64,000 bases of DNA from Takakia lepidozioides (Eukaryota; Streptophyta; Takakiopsida; Takakiales; Takakiaceae): NCBI GenBank assembly GCA_030704615.1, contig CM060731.1, positions 46,376,001 to 46,440,000 on the forward strand, given 5' to 3'. Positions within the stretch are counted from its first letter, which is position 1. Every line of letters begins with the position of its first letter. The notes below the pieces were generated by a model. That model was not told where the DNA came from. It saw only the letters and a program-made list of their open reading frames with translations, and made no database searches. Shown here piece after piece: positions 12,797 through 25,000 of the stretch. A program made the position numbers and the translations under genes.

Positions 12797-12932
12797 TCTT
12801 TTCAGCATGCAGCCATAGTGGATGAAAGCCATCAGTGCTTTGATTCCTTGAGACATGATTATGGTCTCACTACTACAGTGGACTATTTTAGCTTCATGGT
12901 GGACCTTCTTGGCCGTGCAAGGCGATAATGGT
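12797..12932 (+). pseudogene. PPR C-terminal fragment
   Basis: Reads CSHSG, then CFDSLRHDYGLTTTVDYF and MVDLLGRA. This is the highly conserved C-terminal P-L stretch just before the E motif in PLS-class PPR proteins. It is broken by stops and ends abruptly where the copied OFD1-like segment begins. With 11640-11865 it may come from one PPR gene interrupted by the intervening 0.9 kb. Confidence 0.7.
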
Positions 12933-12940
12933 TTAACCTG

Positions 12941-13800
12941 TACTTTGGATGTCTCTAAGGAAATACTGATAGGCTGGCTAGTCCAGCAAGCCAGCAGTTT
13001 GCTGTGGTTGGAGCAACAACCAGGCTGTGATTGTTCCTCACCTTGTTGGGTCTTTTTCAAGAGAGTGAATCTCAAGGAGCTCACTTCCGCTGGCTCTGAA
13101 CTGCACTTGCAATGACTCACCACTCCGCAGTTCTTTCTCTTTCTTTTTCTCCTCTGACTGTAAAATTGTTCATTTCCAAGAACGTAATATTCTTTCATAT
13201 TGGTCTGTGCTGAGCATAAGCCTTTACTCTAAATTTGTTCATATTACTACTTCCCCTTCTTATTCCATGTCGATACATTTCAGTTTCTGTGTCTGACAAT
13301 GCATGTGAGTTTTGGGCTATGACTTAAGCTTTGCTGCATGGGTCCATTCTAGCAAACTGGTATGCCAAGCTAGTGGGGACATAGTTATAAGCCAAGAGTG
13401 TGTTGAAGGATATGAAAGAACCACAACTTACTGGATCCTTGATGGTCACCTCAAGCTGATTGATTGTCAGCAAGAACTGCACTTGGAAGGCCATTCTTGT
13501 TCAACTCCTGGACGATGATCATATAGATGGGGTCCAACTCACTAGATCAAGTTTTTGGTAGCCAGATATAGGAGAGCAAGGCAGCAAGCTCTGTGATTAA
13601 GATGGCCTTAGCTGAAAGGATGGTCCCATTGGGTGAAGCTGCCCCACATGCCTTATAGCCTAAACGTCCATTACTAAAGCCTAAACCTCCCTAACAGCAT
13701 TCTTGCTCACATTGGCTTTCTCTGTGTATCAAACTATTTCTGGCTGATGTTAATAAGCCCATTTAGACTGAAACAGCGGAAAACAATTGATACAAGTATA
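12941..13800 (-). repeat. Partial duplicate of OFD1-like exons 14-15 region
   Basis: Continuous, indel-rich similarity to 24533-25380 of the OFD1-like gene, including degraded copies of exon 15 (near 13030-13140) and exon 14 (near 13430-13510). From 13706 it continues with a match to 26767-26840. Several kilobases of the source are missing between these parts. The exon copies carry indels, so it does not encode that part of the protein. It is in the same orientation as the source gene. Confidence 0.8.
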
Positions 13801-14055
13801 GTGGAAAATGGGCCCAAGAAATAGGCAAAGTTGTCATGGTCCATTTTTCCAATGTTACAGCTGCTCCCTATCATGTACAGGACCTCAATAACCATCTCAT
13901 TTCTAAGTAAAGCATTCTGCTAGTCTTCATCCTCTGTACACGATGGAAAAATAGTCCCTTGATCTGTGTCATTCTTCCTACACTCTAAACTGAGAAGACC
14001 TTGGAACTCATAAATGGAAGGTTGAAAACTACCAGACCCAGGAAAAACTCAATAT

Positions 14056-15099
14056 CTACCCAGCCAATGGATTTGCATGCACGGTCACACGATTCAATCG
14101 AATTTCAGCCAGCGGTCGGTCTCCTGCCCCAGTTGGAGTCTGCAGCCCAACCCAACAAACAATCATACAACTGACTACACAGAGCCGAGAAGTTCCCACT
14201 CCCCTGACAAAGGAAGTTGACCACTTACATAATGCATGGATGGGTCAAAAGAAGTTGCAGAAGGACAAGAAAAATGAACATAATTAAATGTCTCAAGAAA
14301 GAATTGGAGATGAGAGGACTGACCTTCTCCATGACATCAAGGACCTCAAATCCATGAATGACCCGTCCAAAAATGGTGTAGAGCCCATTGAGATGAGGCT
14401 GTTTCGCATATGTTATGAAAAACTGGCTCCCATTTGTGTTTGGCCCACTATTGGCCATTGACAAAATGCCTCTCGCATTGTGCTGCAACAAACCCCCAGA
14501 AGTACCAGAATTGATGTGATCTGACTGAACTGCAAGAAAATCTCTTTCAAAACATTGGCGTAAAAGAGAAGAACCCTACAGAAGTTCACTTACAACTTGT
14601 AAAGAACAAATCTTGGATATTCTCAATTGGAGGGACCGACCTTCAACGGTTCTCGAACCTCATCGTTAAACTTGCGGCCCCAGATGCTGTTGCCGCCACG
14701 CCCAGTATTTGTAGGATCTCCCCCTTGAATCATAAAACTCTTGATGTTCCGATGAAAGGTTGTCCCATCATAGTACCCACTTGCACAGAGAGCTAGAAAA
14801 TTCTACATGCATCAAGAACCCCAATTGATCCTGTCTGATGAGAAGGACCAACACGTCTATATTTGCTATCAGAAATAGACAAAAGAACAATAGACACAGC
14901 GAAAGGAAGACAGGGAAACATACCTCGGCAGCTTTGGGGACCTCATCACAGAAGATTTCACACTTAATCTCTCCCACGTTCGTATGCAAAGTCACTGACT
15001 GCCCATCACATACCCACAACACAAGATTAGCCCCCCATATGAGTGATAGTTAAAGATCTATCCATAAGACAGAAAAAAATATTGAGTATTACTCACCAT
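14056..15099 (-). CDS. Peptidyl-prolyl cis-trans isomerase, PPIL3/CYP18 type
   Basis: Cyclophilin that interconverts cis and trans peptidyl-proline bonds; PPIL3-type members are spliceosome-associated in other eukaryotes. Five coding exons join in frame to 160 residues, matching the usual length of about 160: 15097-15099, 14924-14998, 14641-14802, 14324-14482 and 14056-14139. The start codon is exactly the last three bases of exon 1, so exon 2 opens with [11 protein letters not shown], as in this family. Catalytic and pocket residues are present: FHRNI with the active-site Arg, [11 protein letters not shown], the [17 protein letters not shown] core and the QPHLNG stretch. The protein ends [10 protein letters not shown]. 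Every intron has GT-AG ends. It lies between two decayed OFD1-like duplicates but is itself intact. The 5' untranslated exon extends upstream of 15099. Confidence 0.93.
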
Positions 15100-15429
15100 A
15101 CTGATCGTAGCTCAGGAGAAGGGTTCTAGAGACAGATTGGCCTGCAGACTCGCAGTAGGAGATGAAGATCCTCCGTCCTCATTCAACCTCAAATCGCAAG
15201 AGAATTCTTGCAAATCTGAGACGTGCTTTGACATGAACAAGTTAGGTTTTGGGTTTAAGGGCGATCTTGGTCCATCTAACCCTAAAAGTTTCCAGAAAAC
15301 AAGCCAGGGCCACTTACTTATGGATTTTATTTCCAAGGGCCTTGGAAATGAAACCCCCTTTCAGAGCCATGAAGCAACAACACAATCCTCCAAAACCTCG
15401 AGAGGTCCTTCCATACTACCTCACATTAC

Positions 15430-16075
15430 ATGCTGGATTCAACAAGCAACATGACTACCTCCTCAATGAATGGAGCTGTCATGCTGGTGGCGGCAAACGA
15501 TCATGTGTCACAGAAGGCGAATGCAATGGGACCGGGATAAGGATAGTCTTGGCAATTGTAATTGACAATCAGCAAACGCGGTAAGCTTAAGATCCATAGT
15601 GACTAGCAAAGATAGGACTCTATGGAGTTGTGACATGAGAAGTAACGTGCCATAAAATCTGATGAGTGTATATGAGTACAATAAAAAGCCTAACAAGTAT
15701 CAGTTCCGCTACAATCCCTCATCTCACTCTCACGCATGGGCTGTGCTGCACAAATTGTCGGTAACGTCAGATTTGATGACAACAGCAAATTTCCCTTCAA
15801 AATTGGAGGATTGTTCCCTCTTTCCAGCATCCAAGTTGAGTCTAGCAACTGAATTGTTCTCAAAAATTAATTTTACAAATGTGGGGTGTGTTGTGTGTTC
15901 CCCAGTGTTGCATATATACTGTTGACACATCCAAGGATAATTGAATCCGTGTACATGAGAACCATTGCATGCTCATGCTCCACATGCCTGTCACTAAAGT
16001 TGCCATCGCTTTGAGCCTGCTTTAAGACTATCAAGTATTCCAGAACACAGCATTAAATCTCTCACATAAATCTCT
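15430..16075 (-). repeat. Duplicate of the 3' end of the OFD1-like gene
   Basis: Matches 18486-19105 almost end to end and then a short part near 19268-19305. It includes a copy of the terminal coding exon (stop near 16002, acceptor near 16024). That copy still reads Ser-Lys-Arg-Trp-Gln-Leu-stop, against Ser-Lys-Arg-Trp-Glu-Leu-stop in the source. The large penultimate exon is absent. Confidence 0.75.
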
Positions 16076-16625
16076 TACAGAATCAGTCAAATTTGAATTG
16101 TACTGTTATGATTGTGGTGGCTGGTTGGTGGGGACCCCACTTTTCTATCCGTTTCTTGTTTCCTGTTGTCCCACAAGCCCCTTGAGCTTCCCATGGTCTT
16201 TTTCTAATTCTGCAGAAGGATAGAAGAAGGGAAGTAGGATTGATTTAATGGGTACTTTGAATGTCTCCAAGGAAATACTGAAAGGCTGGCTAGTTTCTGT
16301 GGTTGGAGCAACAACCAGGCTATGATTGTTCCTCACCTTGCCGGATCTTTTTCAAGAGAGTGACAGCCTCCAGGAGCTCAATTTCAATTGCAATGACTCA
16401 CCACTCCGCACTGCATTCTCTTTCTCCTCAAGCTGAAATGTGCCGAGGTCCACCAAAGATATTCAACGTATTTAGTCATGTTTCTGTTCTTACATACCCG
16501 TCCAACTATTCATAAAGATACAATGAAGGCACACATAAGCCATGTTTGATGAACATGCTCCCCAAAACCTCTGTTGGAGGCACCTTCGGAGTCGGGAGTA
16601 AAACTAAAACCGGGATGATCCTGGG
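16076..16625 (-). repeat. Duplicate of OFD1-like exon 15 region
   Basis: Similar to 24491-24910, including a shortened copy of exon 15 near 16340-16433 and its flanking intron sequence. It directly abuts the duplicated gene 3' end at 15430-16075. The two together look like one duplicate that lost everything between the terminal exon and exon 15. The exon copy lacks internal bases and cannot encode the original coiled coil. Confidence 0.75.
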
Positions 16626-17032
16626 AAAATGACACGCTGGCTGCGCTTCCGGATGGGGATTTCCGGCACGCTGGGCTGTCAGGGATAAGGCGCACGCATT
16701 TGGCAAACCCTGACCTCAACTTCTTGGTCTTCTTAGTCCACCGCAAATTAGGTTCCTTATCTTGAGCTTGCTGCTAGTATGACAGCTTTGGAGCTTTGAA
16801 CAGATGGTAGTGTTTGAGTGGAGGCATTTGACACTGCCAATACAGCGTCTCAAGGCCACATTCTTGAGGTTTGAGCAGGGTTTTTCTCTGTAAGAATCTG
16901 GGAAATGGGTTGTCCCACTGTGGGTTCCCTGTGATATGCCTCGACCCGGCCTTTTCTTTGACGTTTCTTCGTCTTGCACGGGAGGATTCGCACTTCAATG
17001 ATAGACTTCAAGCTGTAAGTTTGATCGGCCCC

Positions 17033-17773
17033 ATGGCGAGTTACATGTCGGTGAGGTGTATGCAACCATGGTCAACAGGTCTCGACAAGGTTGGGTTGTC
17101 TTCAGTGGTTGCCCCGAAAGAGATCTTGGGTGAATCCTGTCTACGCTTTTCCAGCTTGACATGTTCTTCACCAAAATCTCAAGCAGCAACGAGTCGTCGG
17201 CATCGGCTGGCCCCGGTGAGCGCATTGCCCGATTTGGGAACAGTCGCGCTGGGTGCTACAGCTTTCGGGATGTTGGCATACTCTATAGTTGCCCTCAAGT
17301 CAGGCATCTCATATGCGCCAGAGGACGAGAAAGTTAAAAAGACGCTTAGCTTCTTCGTCCATGACATTCGCACGGGGCCGGAGCCCTGTTCACTTCTTTC
17401 AGCTGGCACTGGGAATGGAGATTTAAGTAAGCTCGCATTTGGGAGCTCTCTTGTGTTTGACAATGAAGTCCGCGAGGGGCCTCTCCGGGACAGCTCGCTT
17501 TTGGGCAGAGAGAGGGGTTATGGTATCGTTACCGACTTGCAAGGGAAGGAAGGACTCCAGCTGGTTTGTAAGATCACTTTCAATGAGAAGTCCAAGTATA
17601 ATGGAACTCTCACTTTCGTGGGCAATGTGGCTGGTCCCGAACCTATCTCTGAGCTTCTGGTGATGGGGGGCACCGGAGATTTCCGGGGTGTGCGAGGCTA
17701 TGCTCTGGTTGAGACTGCCACACCAAATCCACCAGATTTTCTCTTCTACTGGAATGTCTACTTGACCGATTAG
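17033..17773 (+). CDS. Dirigent-domain protein with plastid-like N-terminus
   Basis: A 246-residue intronless protein. The C-terminal ~150 residues are a dirigent domain, the eight-stranded barrel that steers phenoxy-radical or cyclisation chemistry in lignan and terpenoid synthesis. Visible hallmarks, in order, are LSFFVHDIRTGPEP, a GSSLVFDNEVREGP stretch, GRERGYGIV, YNGTLTFVG, then GGTGDFRGVRGYALVET and a closing YWNVYLTD. I chose the ATG at 17033 because of its CCATGGCG context. The frame is also open upstream to 16871, which would add 54 residues. Typical dirigents start with a secretion signal. Here the first ~75 residues are Ser/Arg/Ala-rich like a plastid transit peptide, followed by a hydrophobic stretch (about residues 80-100). 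Which substrate it acts on cannot be read from sequence. Confidence 0.85.
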   Translation: MASYMSVRCMQPWSTGLDKVGLSSVVAPKEILGESCLRFSSLTCSSPKSQAATSRRHRLAPVSALPDLGTVALGATAFGMLAYSIVALKSGISYAPEDEKVKKTLSFFVHDIRTGPEPCSLLSAGTGNGDLSKLAFGSSLVFDNEVREGPLRDSSLLGRERGYGIVTDLQGKEGLQLVCKITFNEKSKYNGTLTFVGNVAGPEPISELLVMGGTGDFRGVRGYALVETATPNPPDFLFYWNVYLTD

Positions 17774-18485
17774 TACAGCTTCGAACAGATTTGATACCTT
17801 TAGATTTTCTTCCATCTCAGCTGGCCGGTACGTTTATCCTTCTTTCTATTCCCAAGCCATACTGTCGATTGAGGTTCCTGTGCTCTACATAGACAAAAGA
17901 CTGTGCCAGAATGCGCTCTGATCGTTGTTCCACTTTCAAAGTAGGTGTGGTTAGCCAACAATGGAGCAAAGGTTCCTCTCAAGGGATTCTATTTTGTCTT
18001 TGACCCAGCAGCGTGCATGTACTTGCTGAGTATATGCTTGGCAACATGCTCTTGCACCTGACTTTCCTCCTATTCAATTGGGCAATCCGTGGAGGAGGAA
18101 ATTCAGGTCAGAATGATGAAGATGCCCTCCCATAGCAATGTTAAAGGAGTTGAGCAGAGATAGGAAGAGATTACTGGGAGAAAGGAGCGGCTGGGGAGAG
18201 TTGACATCTCTCTTTGCTGACCCTACAAAGAGTGCATCTTTGTGGCCTCACAAAGCTTTGTGGAATTTTCTCCTTCCTTCCTTCCTTTCTTCCTAAGAGT
18301 AGGCAGTCATTTTCCGCAATTCATGTTACAGGAAGAGTCCCAGTGGCATGTTGTTCAGACTGTGGGATAAAGTAACAAGATTGGTTTGCTTGGTCCATGA
18401 TAATTTCGGCAGCGCAGCATATGCCCCAGGCATCATCCTTGTGCTCCCTACGCACACCACAGATCCCAATTCACATTCTCCTCCA
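17774..18485. other. Convergent 3' flank
   Basis: No coding potential seen. This should hold the 3' untranslated region of the dirigent gene and, further right, the end of the OFD1-like transcript, which converges from the minus strand. Confidence 0.4.
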
Positions 18486-19078
18486 TGCTGGATTCAACAA
18501 GCTACATAACTACCTCCTCAATGAATGGAGCTTGGCAGCAAGTGATCATGTGTCAAAGAAGGCGCAGGCAAAGGGGCCGGTATCAGGATAGACTTTGGCA
18601 ATTGTAATTGACAATCAGCAAACGCTGTAAGCTTAAGATCCATGAAGTGACTAGCAAAGACAGGTATCTATGGAGTTGTGACATGAGAAGTAACACGCCA
18701 TAAAATCTGATAGTATAAGTATATGAGTACAATAAAAAGCCTAACAAGTATCAGTTCCGCTAAAATCCGAGTCATCTCACTCTCAAGAATCGGCTGTGCT
18801 GTACTAATTGTAGGTAACAGCAGATTTGATGACTACAACAACTTCTCCTTCAAAATTGGAGGTTTGGTTCCCTCTTACCACAATCCAAGTTGAGTCTAGC
18901 AACATCGCAGTTGTACACTCTCAACTGAATTGTTCTGAAAAAATTAATTTACAAATGTAGGGTGGGTTCCCCAGTTCATATGTACTGTGGAAAAATCCAA
19001 GGATTATTGAATCCATGTACATGAGAACCATTGCATGCTCATGCTCCACATGCAGAATGTAGGGTGGTCCTTGCATTG

Positions 19079-22000
19079 CTAAAGTTCCCATCTCTTTGAG
19101 CCTGCTTAAGACATCCACATTGAATTATATATCAACATTTTGTTACACATTGTTTTAAGTTGTATGCTATGACAAGGTTTGACAAGAACATTTTGTGCAC
19201 TTAAGATGTATAAGACAATGCATTTTACTGGCTTACAAGCGTTACAGAATCTATATTGTGCATCAACAATTCCAGAACACAACATAAATCTGTCACATAA
19301 AATTGGGTATTGTTTGACCTAGGCATTGAACAATGTGCGATCATGCCCTTTCGATTGAGTCAATAAAAATGCCTTGAATGCATTTCTTTGATAATGATAT
19401 GACTTGAACAACATGAGACTGAAAAAGTCATAACTTGCATGTGCGATAAAAATGCTCTGACACACAAAGTAACCATGTACTTCAGGTAGTCAGATTGCTC
19501 ACCACTGGATTTGCTTGTATCACTTTCAGGAGCGCTGAACACATCATTGTAGTCAAGGGGATCCTCAGCATTGAGTCCCGATCCACAATCATCAAACCAA
19601 GCAATTGGGTCCCCAACAGTGTCCTCTGCAGGGCTGTAGCTGCCTTGTTCAGATTTCACACCCGACTCCACAGCTGGTTCCTCCGAAGGACTTCTTTCCC
19701 TACCTGTGCCCACCATAGCAGCTCTTGGAGAGGCTGGTTCGTGGGAAGGAGTGGCAACACCCGGGGTCCTGACACTGGGTGCTCGCAACATAGAGTTAGA
19801 GCAACTCTCCTCTGAGTAGGCCATATCGTCTCCAGCTGCTTCTTCAGTAGCAGGGGCTTGCTCGAAACTGCAAGCTATGTAGTTTGAATCCTTGGAGCTG
19901 GACCTTGACACAACTGCTTTGCTGATTGTCTGTCTTGACCCCCCATCTCTGTGTGCTGCATTTTCTGGCGACTTGACTGGGCCTAACCCACTACCATGGC
20001 TTCCAGATTTTCTGCTTAATTTGCATTGCGTCACACTCCTATCAGAAAGCTTTGACAATGTTGTTCTGTCGCTTAGAGTGTCCCGTCTGTCACTTTTCCG
20101 GATGCCTGCAGCCTGTGGGCCTTCTTCTGAGTTTCTCTGCCTGCTGCCACATGAAGTCTGTCCAAACGTCGAATCGTTATCTTTCCACTTTTCTGGGGTG
20201 TCCCCGTGCCCAGTTTGCATAAATCTGCTCTCAAATGTCTCAAATACACGTGTCTCTGGGTCATGATGCAGTGACTGCTCAGACTTGGAATGGCTCTCCT
20301 TTTCTTCGTCCCATGACCTCTTTGGCCGGCTTTGGATCACCCCCTCCGATTCCCCCATGCACATGGATTGTCCACGTCTCCCTTGCCTGAATCTCTCTCG
20401 CAAACTCGTTTCATGCATACTAAGCAGCTCACTGAGTTCTCGCAGTGGTCCCCCCGTCAGGCTTGTAATTCCCAAGCTACTCCGTGACGGTAATGTAGTA
20501 ACCTGTTTCTCTTGATTTGATGCACTGAGTGACTTCCTACTTGTTACTTCCTCGTTCTCTTTCTCGTGCTTACTTACCTCACCCATGATGCGTGGCTCTT
20601 GCATCATTCTCAATTTTGTCATTGTTGCAGAGTCAAAGTCCCCTTTCGGCACATCAACTTCATCCACAAAGCAGCCAGGATCTTTTCCAAGCTGACCAAG
20701 GAGTTCATTGAGCTCTTGCATTGGACTCCTCTCTCTACTTGCAGTTTCTCCACCACTCTGCAACAACTGCATAGAAACTTGTCTCTCTTGCTCTATTGTT
20801 GATGAGCTCAGTGATTTCTTGTGCGTGACTTCATCTTCTACTTTCTCGTGCCCACCTACCTCACCAACAATACATATCTCCCGCAAGCCTCGCTCTACAG
20901 CCATTATAGCGCGGTGACTGTCTTGTAATGATGCGTCAATTTCTTTCACAAAGCCACCGAGATTTTGTTCAAGTTGCAGCTGAGCATGCTTATGGCCCTG
21001 GCCTTCCATATCAAATGCCCTTGTGATTGTCCCTATCTTAATTGGCCCATCTGTGTCTGCATCTTCGTAATCCACTTTCTCTATGTCCCCTTCAGCCAAG
21101 TTTGTGCCCTCTACAGAGTTCTCTGCTGACACTACGTGCCGCCCCAGCTCGATTGTCTCTCTTTTGTAGTCTGAAAGTGAATGGAGTTTATGTGGAGTGA
21201 CAGCACTCGGACGCTCCTCAATCTTTTCATCAAATACGGATGGTGATGCCAATCCAGAATCTCCCTCCTTGGTGCTGATTTTGGGTAGTAACCTTCCCTC
21301 ATGAGATGTTTTCCGCCTTGAGGTCAAATCGGATTCAAAATCTTGCTCTTTGGTCTGTGTACTTTCTGACACTGACTCCCTGCTTGAAGAGGGTTTCACA
21401 GAAAATTTTCCTTCCTGAGACTTGGCCTGCATGAGGGAAACTTGCGTCTCAACAGGTACTCCTTGAGTATTTTCAGGCTCCCCATACCCTACCCTGCTTG
21501 AGGCCACCTTTGATTCCTCAAAATTGCAGTCCTCTGGTGTGCCCCTGTACTTGACTTGGACTTCACCTGCTGATCGGAGAGTGGATTCCACTTCCCTTTG
21601 CCTATATCCCTCTCTTGTACTTGAGGTATCTGAATATGATGGAGAGTGTGGAAATTTAACAGTGTTGCTGGGCCAATCACCTCGAGATGAGCTCATGCTC
21701 CCCTTGCCCCCCTTGCCCATCTCAGGAGAGCCTGGTCTATCGCTAACAGCATCTCTTGAAGAAATACATACCCTGGTGGACATGTTTGACATTCTACCAC
21801 CTTCTTCCTTCCAACCTGACTCATGCTTCAGATGGGTGAGTGACTTTATGTTGTCTTCAGGCAATTGTATGTTGGATGGCTCACTCTCCGGACCTGCCAT
21901 TGGTTTGGTGCCAGGTGTGGCCAAGTCGCCCACATTTGTTGTCTCATTGATAGAGACAGAGTGGCTCAAATTCCTTTCTTGTTCATGAATGGTCGTGCTG

Positions 22001-25000
22001 GTACTATCGTGCAACCCCCAAAAGTGGGCACTGGGACCTATCCAACAGCATCCAAATGACACAGTGATGAAGTCTCCGTCCATTACAAAGATCGAATGAT
22101 GTAAGCACTTCTGCTTGACATTGTTTCTAATGGTAATAGTGTTGCTTAGCAAAATTACAAACTTCTTAAATGGATTCTCCCAATAGACACAGTTAAGTTG
22201 GGATGAGGGAGCAGCACATGTACTGTGAGCAACGTATTCAACTTTGAGAGATTGACATCTGCAGAATAATATCTGACCTATAAAGAAGGGCTTTTGAAAC
22301 ATGGTGGAGAGTGATGGGTTATTGTAGGAAATTTGGTCACCTTTGCAAAGAAGCTGTGACCAGATGTCATCTATTTCAGGCTTGATCTGATCCTGCTGCA
22401 TCCACTCGAACAAGATGCATTTCATAGGTTAGTCAGGGCTGGAGAGATATATACAGGGACTTCAATGCTCACAGAGACACCACAGGAGTTTTTGGTTTGC
22501 CTGACTGAGCTGACATAGACCAGCAACTCAATTGCAGAAGGACTTGGAAAATTGTTCTGCTAAACAAAAGCATATGATTTCTATGGTTTTGACATGTGTG
22601 AACACTTCAAAACGAGTTGTTTGAAACCCAGATAAAGGTCTTTAGCTCTGAAAGAGATCTTCTCCCTTGTTTCATCTAACATCTTAGTTTTGACCACGCA
22701 AATTTGAACGCAAGCAGCTTAAAAGGTCACACTTGTTCCCATCGACAGGACTGACTCCTTTTAACCCAAACTTGCAAGCTTCCCAGATCCTTGCACATAG
22801 GTGACCCCCAGTGACCCCCAGTGACTCTACCAGTGAACAGCCAGACACCTACAAAGACAGACCTTGGTTTTGGACATGGCGAGATTGCTTTGCTTTGATA
22901 GGGCATCATATTTTTTCAGACTGTCTTTCTGCCTTGATAAGCCATGATTCGCAAGATAAATAGCGGGGTTTCTAATTAATGGCTCCAAACCCATCCTTAA
23001 AAGGGCTCACAAAATGAGTGGAGACAGAAAGCCTCAAACTGGTGGGAAGGCTCACATAGGTGTGTGGTTTTTGCAGTTTCTTTCCAACTTCATCAGTGAA
23101 CACTATCCTGGGCCCTCGCATTGGCACCTGGAACACCCCACAAACAAGATTACTAACTACACACAAAAGTTTGAAAACCTGTTACACTCTTGAAATAACA
23201 TCTGAAGCTCACTGTGTCATAACCTGACTTCTATGAGGGGTGCTTTCTCTGGGAATCTGGATCAGTGTGGAAGATCTAATAAACCTAACATGAAATTTCA
23301 GGGTTATCACCTTCTTTGTACTGCTTGCACCTTTCCCACTAATTGGTTTGTCATTTCCTTTAGTGGTGTTCACAAGTGGCACTTGTCGCAGTTTTTGACA
23401 AAATTCCCAAATTAAGTACCTCATTAAAGCATTCCAGTGCCTCCCACTTTTCTCCTGGAAACAAGGGCACATCGTTGGGCCTCAGAGGGACTTCAGTCTT
23501 GCCCCCAAAGTCACTTTGTGGAGCATCTTGCTGATGAGGATTTGAACTCTCATAATTGAATCTGTGCTCCAGCAATTTTCAGACAGAATTTAAAGCACGT
23601 AATTGGCTTTGCAATGACCACAACTGCAAGAATTTATGTAACCTGGCAATGTCGGGGCCCTATGCATGAACTTTGTGCGAGTGGGCTGTTGTTCTTCTTA
23701 CTAAGACATCCCCTAACATAAATAGGAAAGGAATGACTAGCCAGTGCGAAGACGACGACCTCATGTTACTAAACTTCTGTAACCTTGTGGCCACAGACAG
23801 AGACGAAGCAGAAATTAATAATGTCTGGTGGTGGCCTGCAGGGCCTATTCAACCAAGAAATCTTCAAACAACATTTCCCAATTCCAAAGTCTCGAAGCTC
23901 TATTTTGTCCACTCATAAAGGAAATTAAAAAGATAATTACCTCCACTGAGGCCAAGAGGCCTCATGGGACAACACCAAAGCAAAGAGACATCAAAGCTGA
24001 ACATCATACACTTACCTGGACGCCTGTTTGCTGCAAGTCCATACCTATATAAAGATAGAAATGAGTTCGTGCGTGAACGTAGGGAGTAGTGCTGGAGTCG
24101 CTCCACCTCTAAAGCTGCCCCCAGTAGCACGCACTAGACTTAGGCTCATACAATAGTAGAAAACCACAGGTCCAGAAGCGTTTCTATGAATAAATGACAG
24201 CACTTGGTCCCTTAGCATGCATGCCCATATACTACAACAGATTTGTTTTTGAAATACAAGAATTCATGTAACAAGCAATACTAATCCCCTAAAAACGACT
24301 GGAATTTCAGTGATTGCACTAACCAAGACAGGCCTGAGAATAAGATTGAAGAGAATTTCTTCTTTCACTGTCCTCTGTATCATGAACCTGGGGTCACTAC
24401 TTTCCTCTCTTTAGGGAGACCCCCTTCCTAACAGAAAGTTCTTGATCAGGAGGATCAGACATGCCTTGCGGCATACGGGGCACCCCACCTTACAGAATCA
24501 GTCAGACATTCTGATTGTGTTATCACCTGTACTTTGAATGTCTCTAAGGAAATACTGATAGGCTGGGTAGTCCAACAAGCAGGCAGTTTGCTGTGGTTGG
24601 AGCAACAAGCACGCCGTGATTGTTCCTCACCTTTTTGGGTCTTTTTCAAGAGAGTCACAGTCTCCAGGAGCTCAATTTCGCTGGCTCTGAGCTGCACTTG
24701 CAATGACTCACCACTCCGCACTGCATTCTCTTTCTCCTCAAGCTGAAATGTGCCCAGGTCGACCAAAGAGTTACCCGTCTAACTATTAATAGAGATACAC
24801 TGAAGGCACACATAAGCCATATTTTGATGAACGTGCTCCACAAAGCCTCTGTTGGAGGCACCTCCAGAGTCAGGAGTAAAACTAAAATGGCCACTGCTGG
24901 GATCATCAGGCGAGTGTAAAATACTTCATTTCCAAGAACGTGCATCATGCTGCTTCCGCTTCTTATTCCATGTCGATACATTTAAGTTTCTGTGTCTAAT

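Noticed and set aside
13312-13518. Plus-strand open frame as a small gene
   Set aside because: It is antisense to the decayed copy of OFD1-like exon 14.
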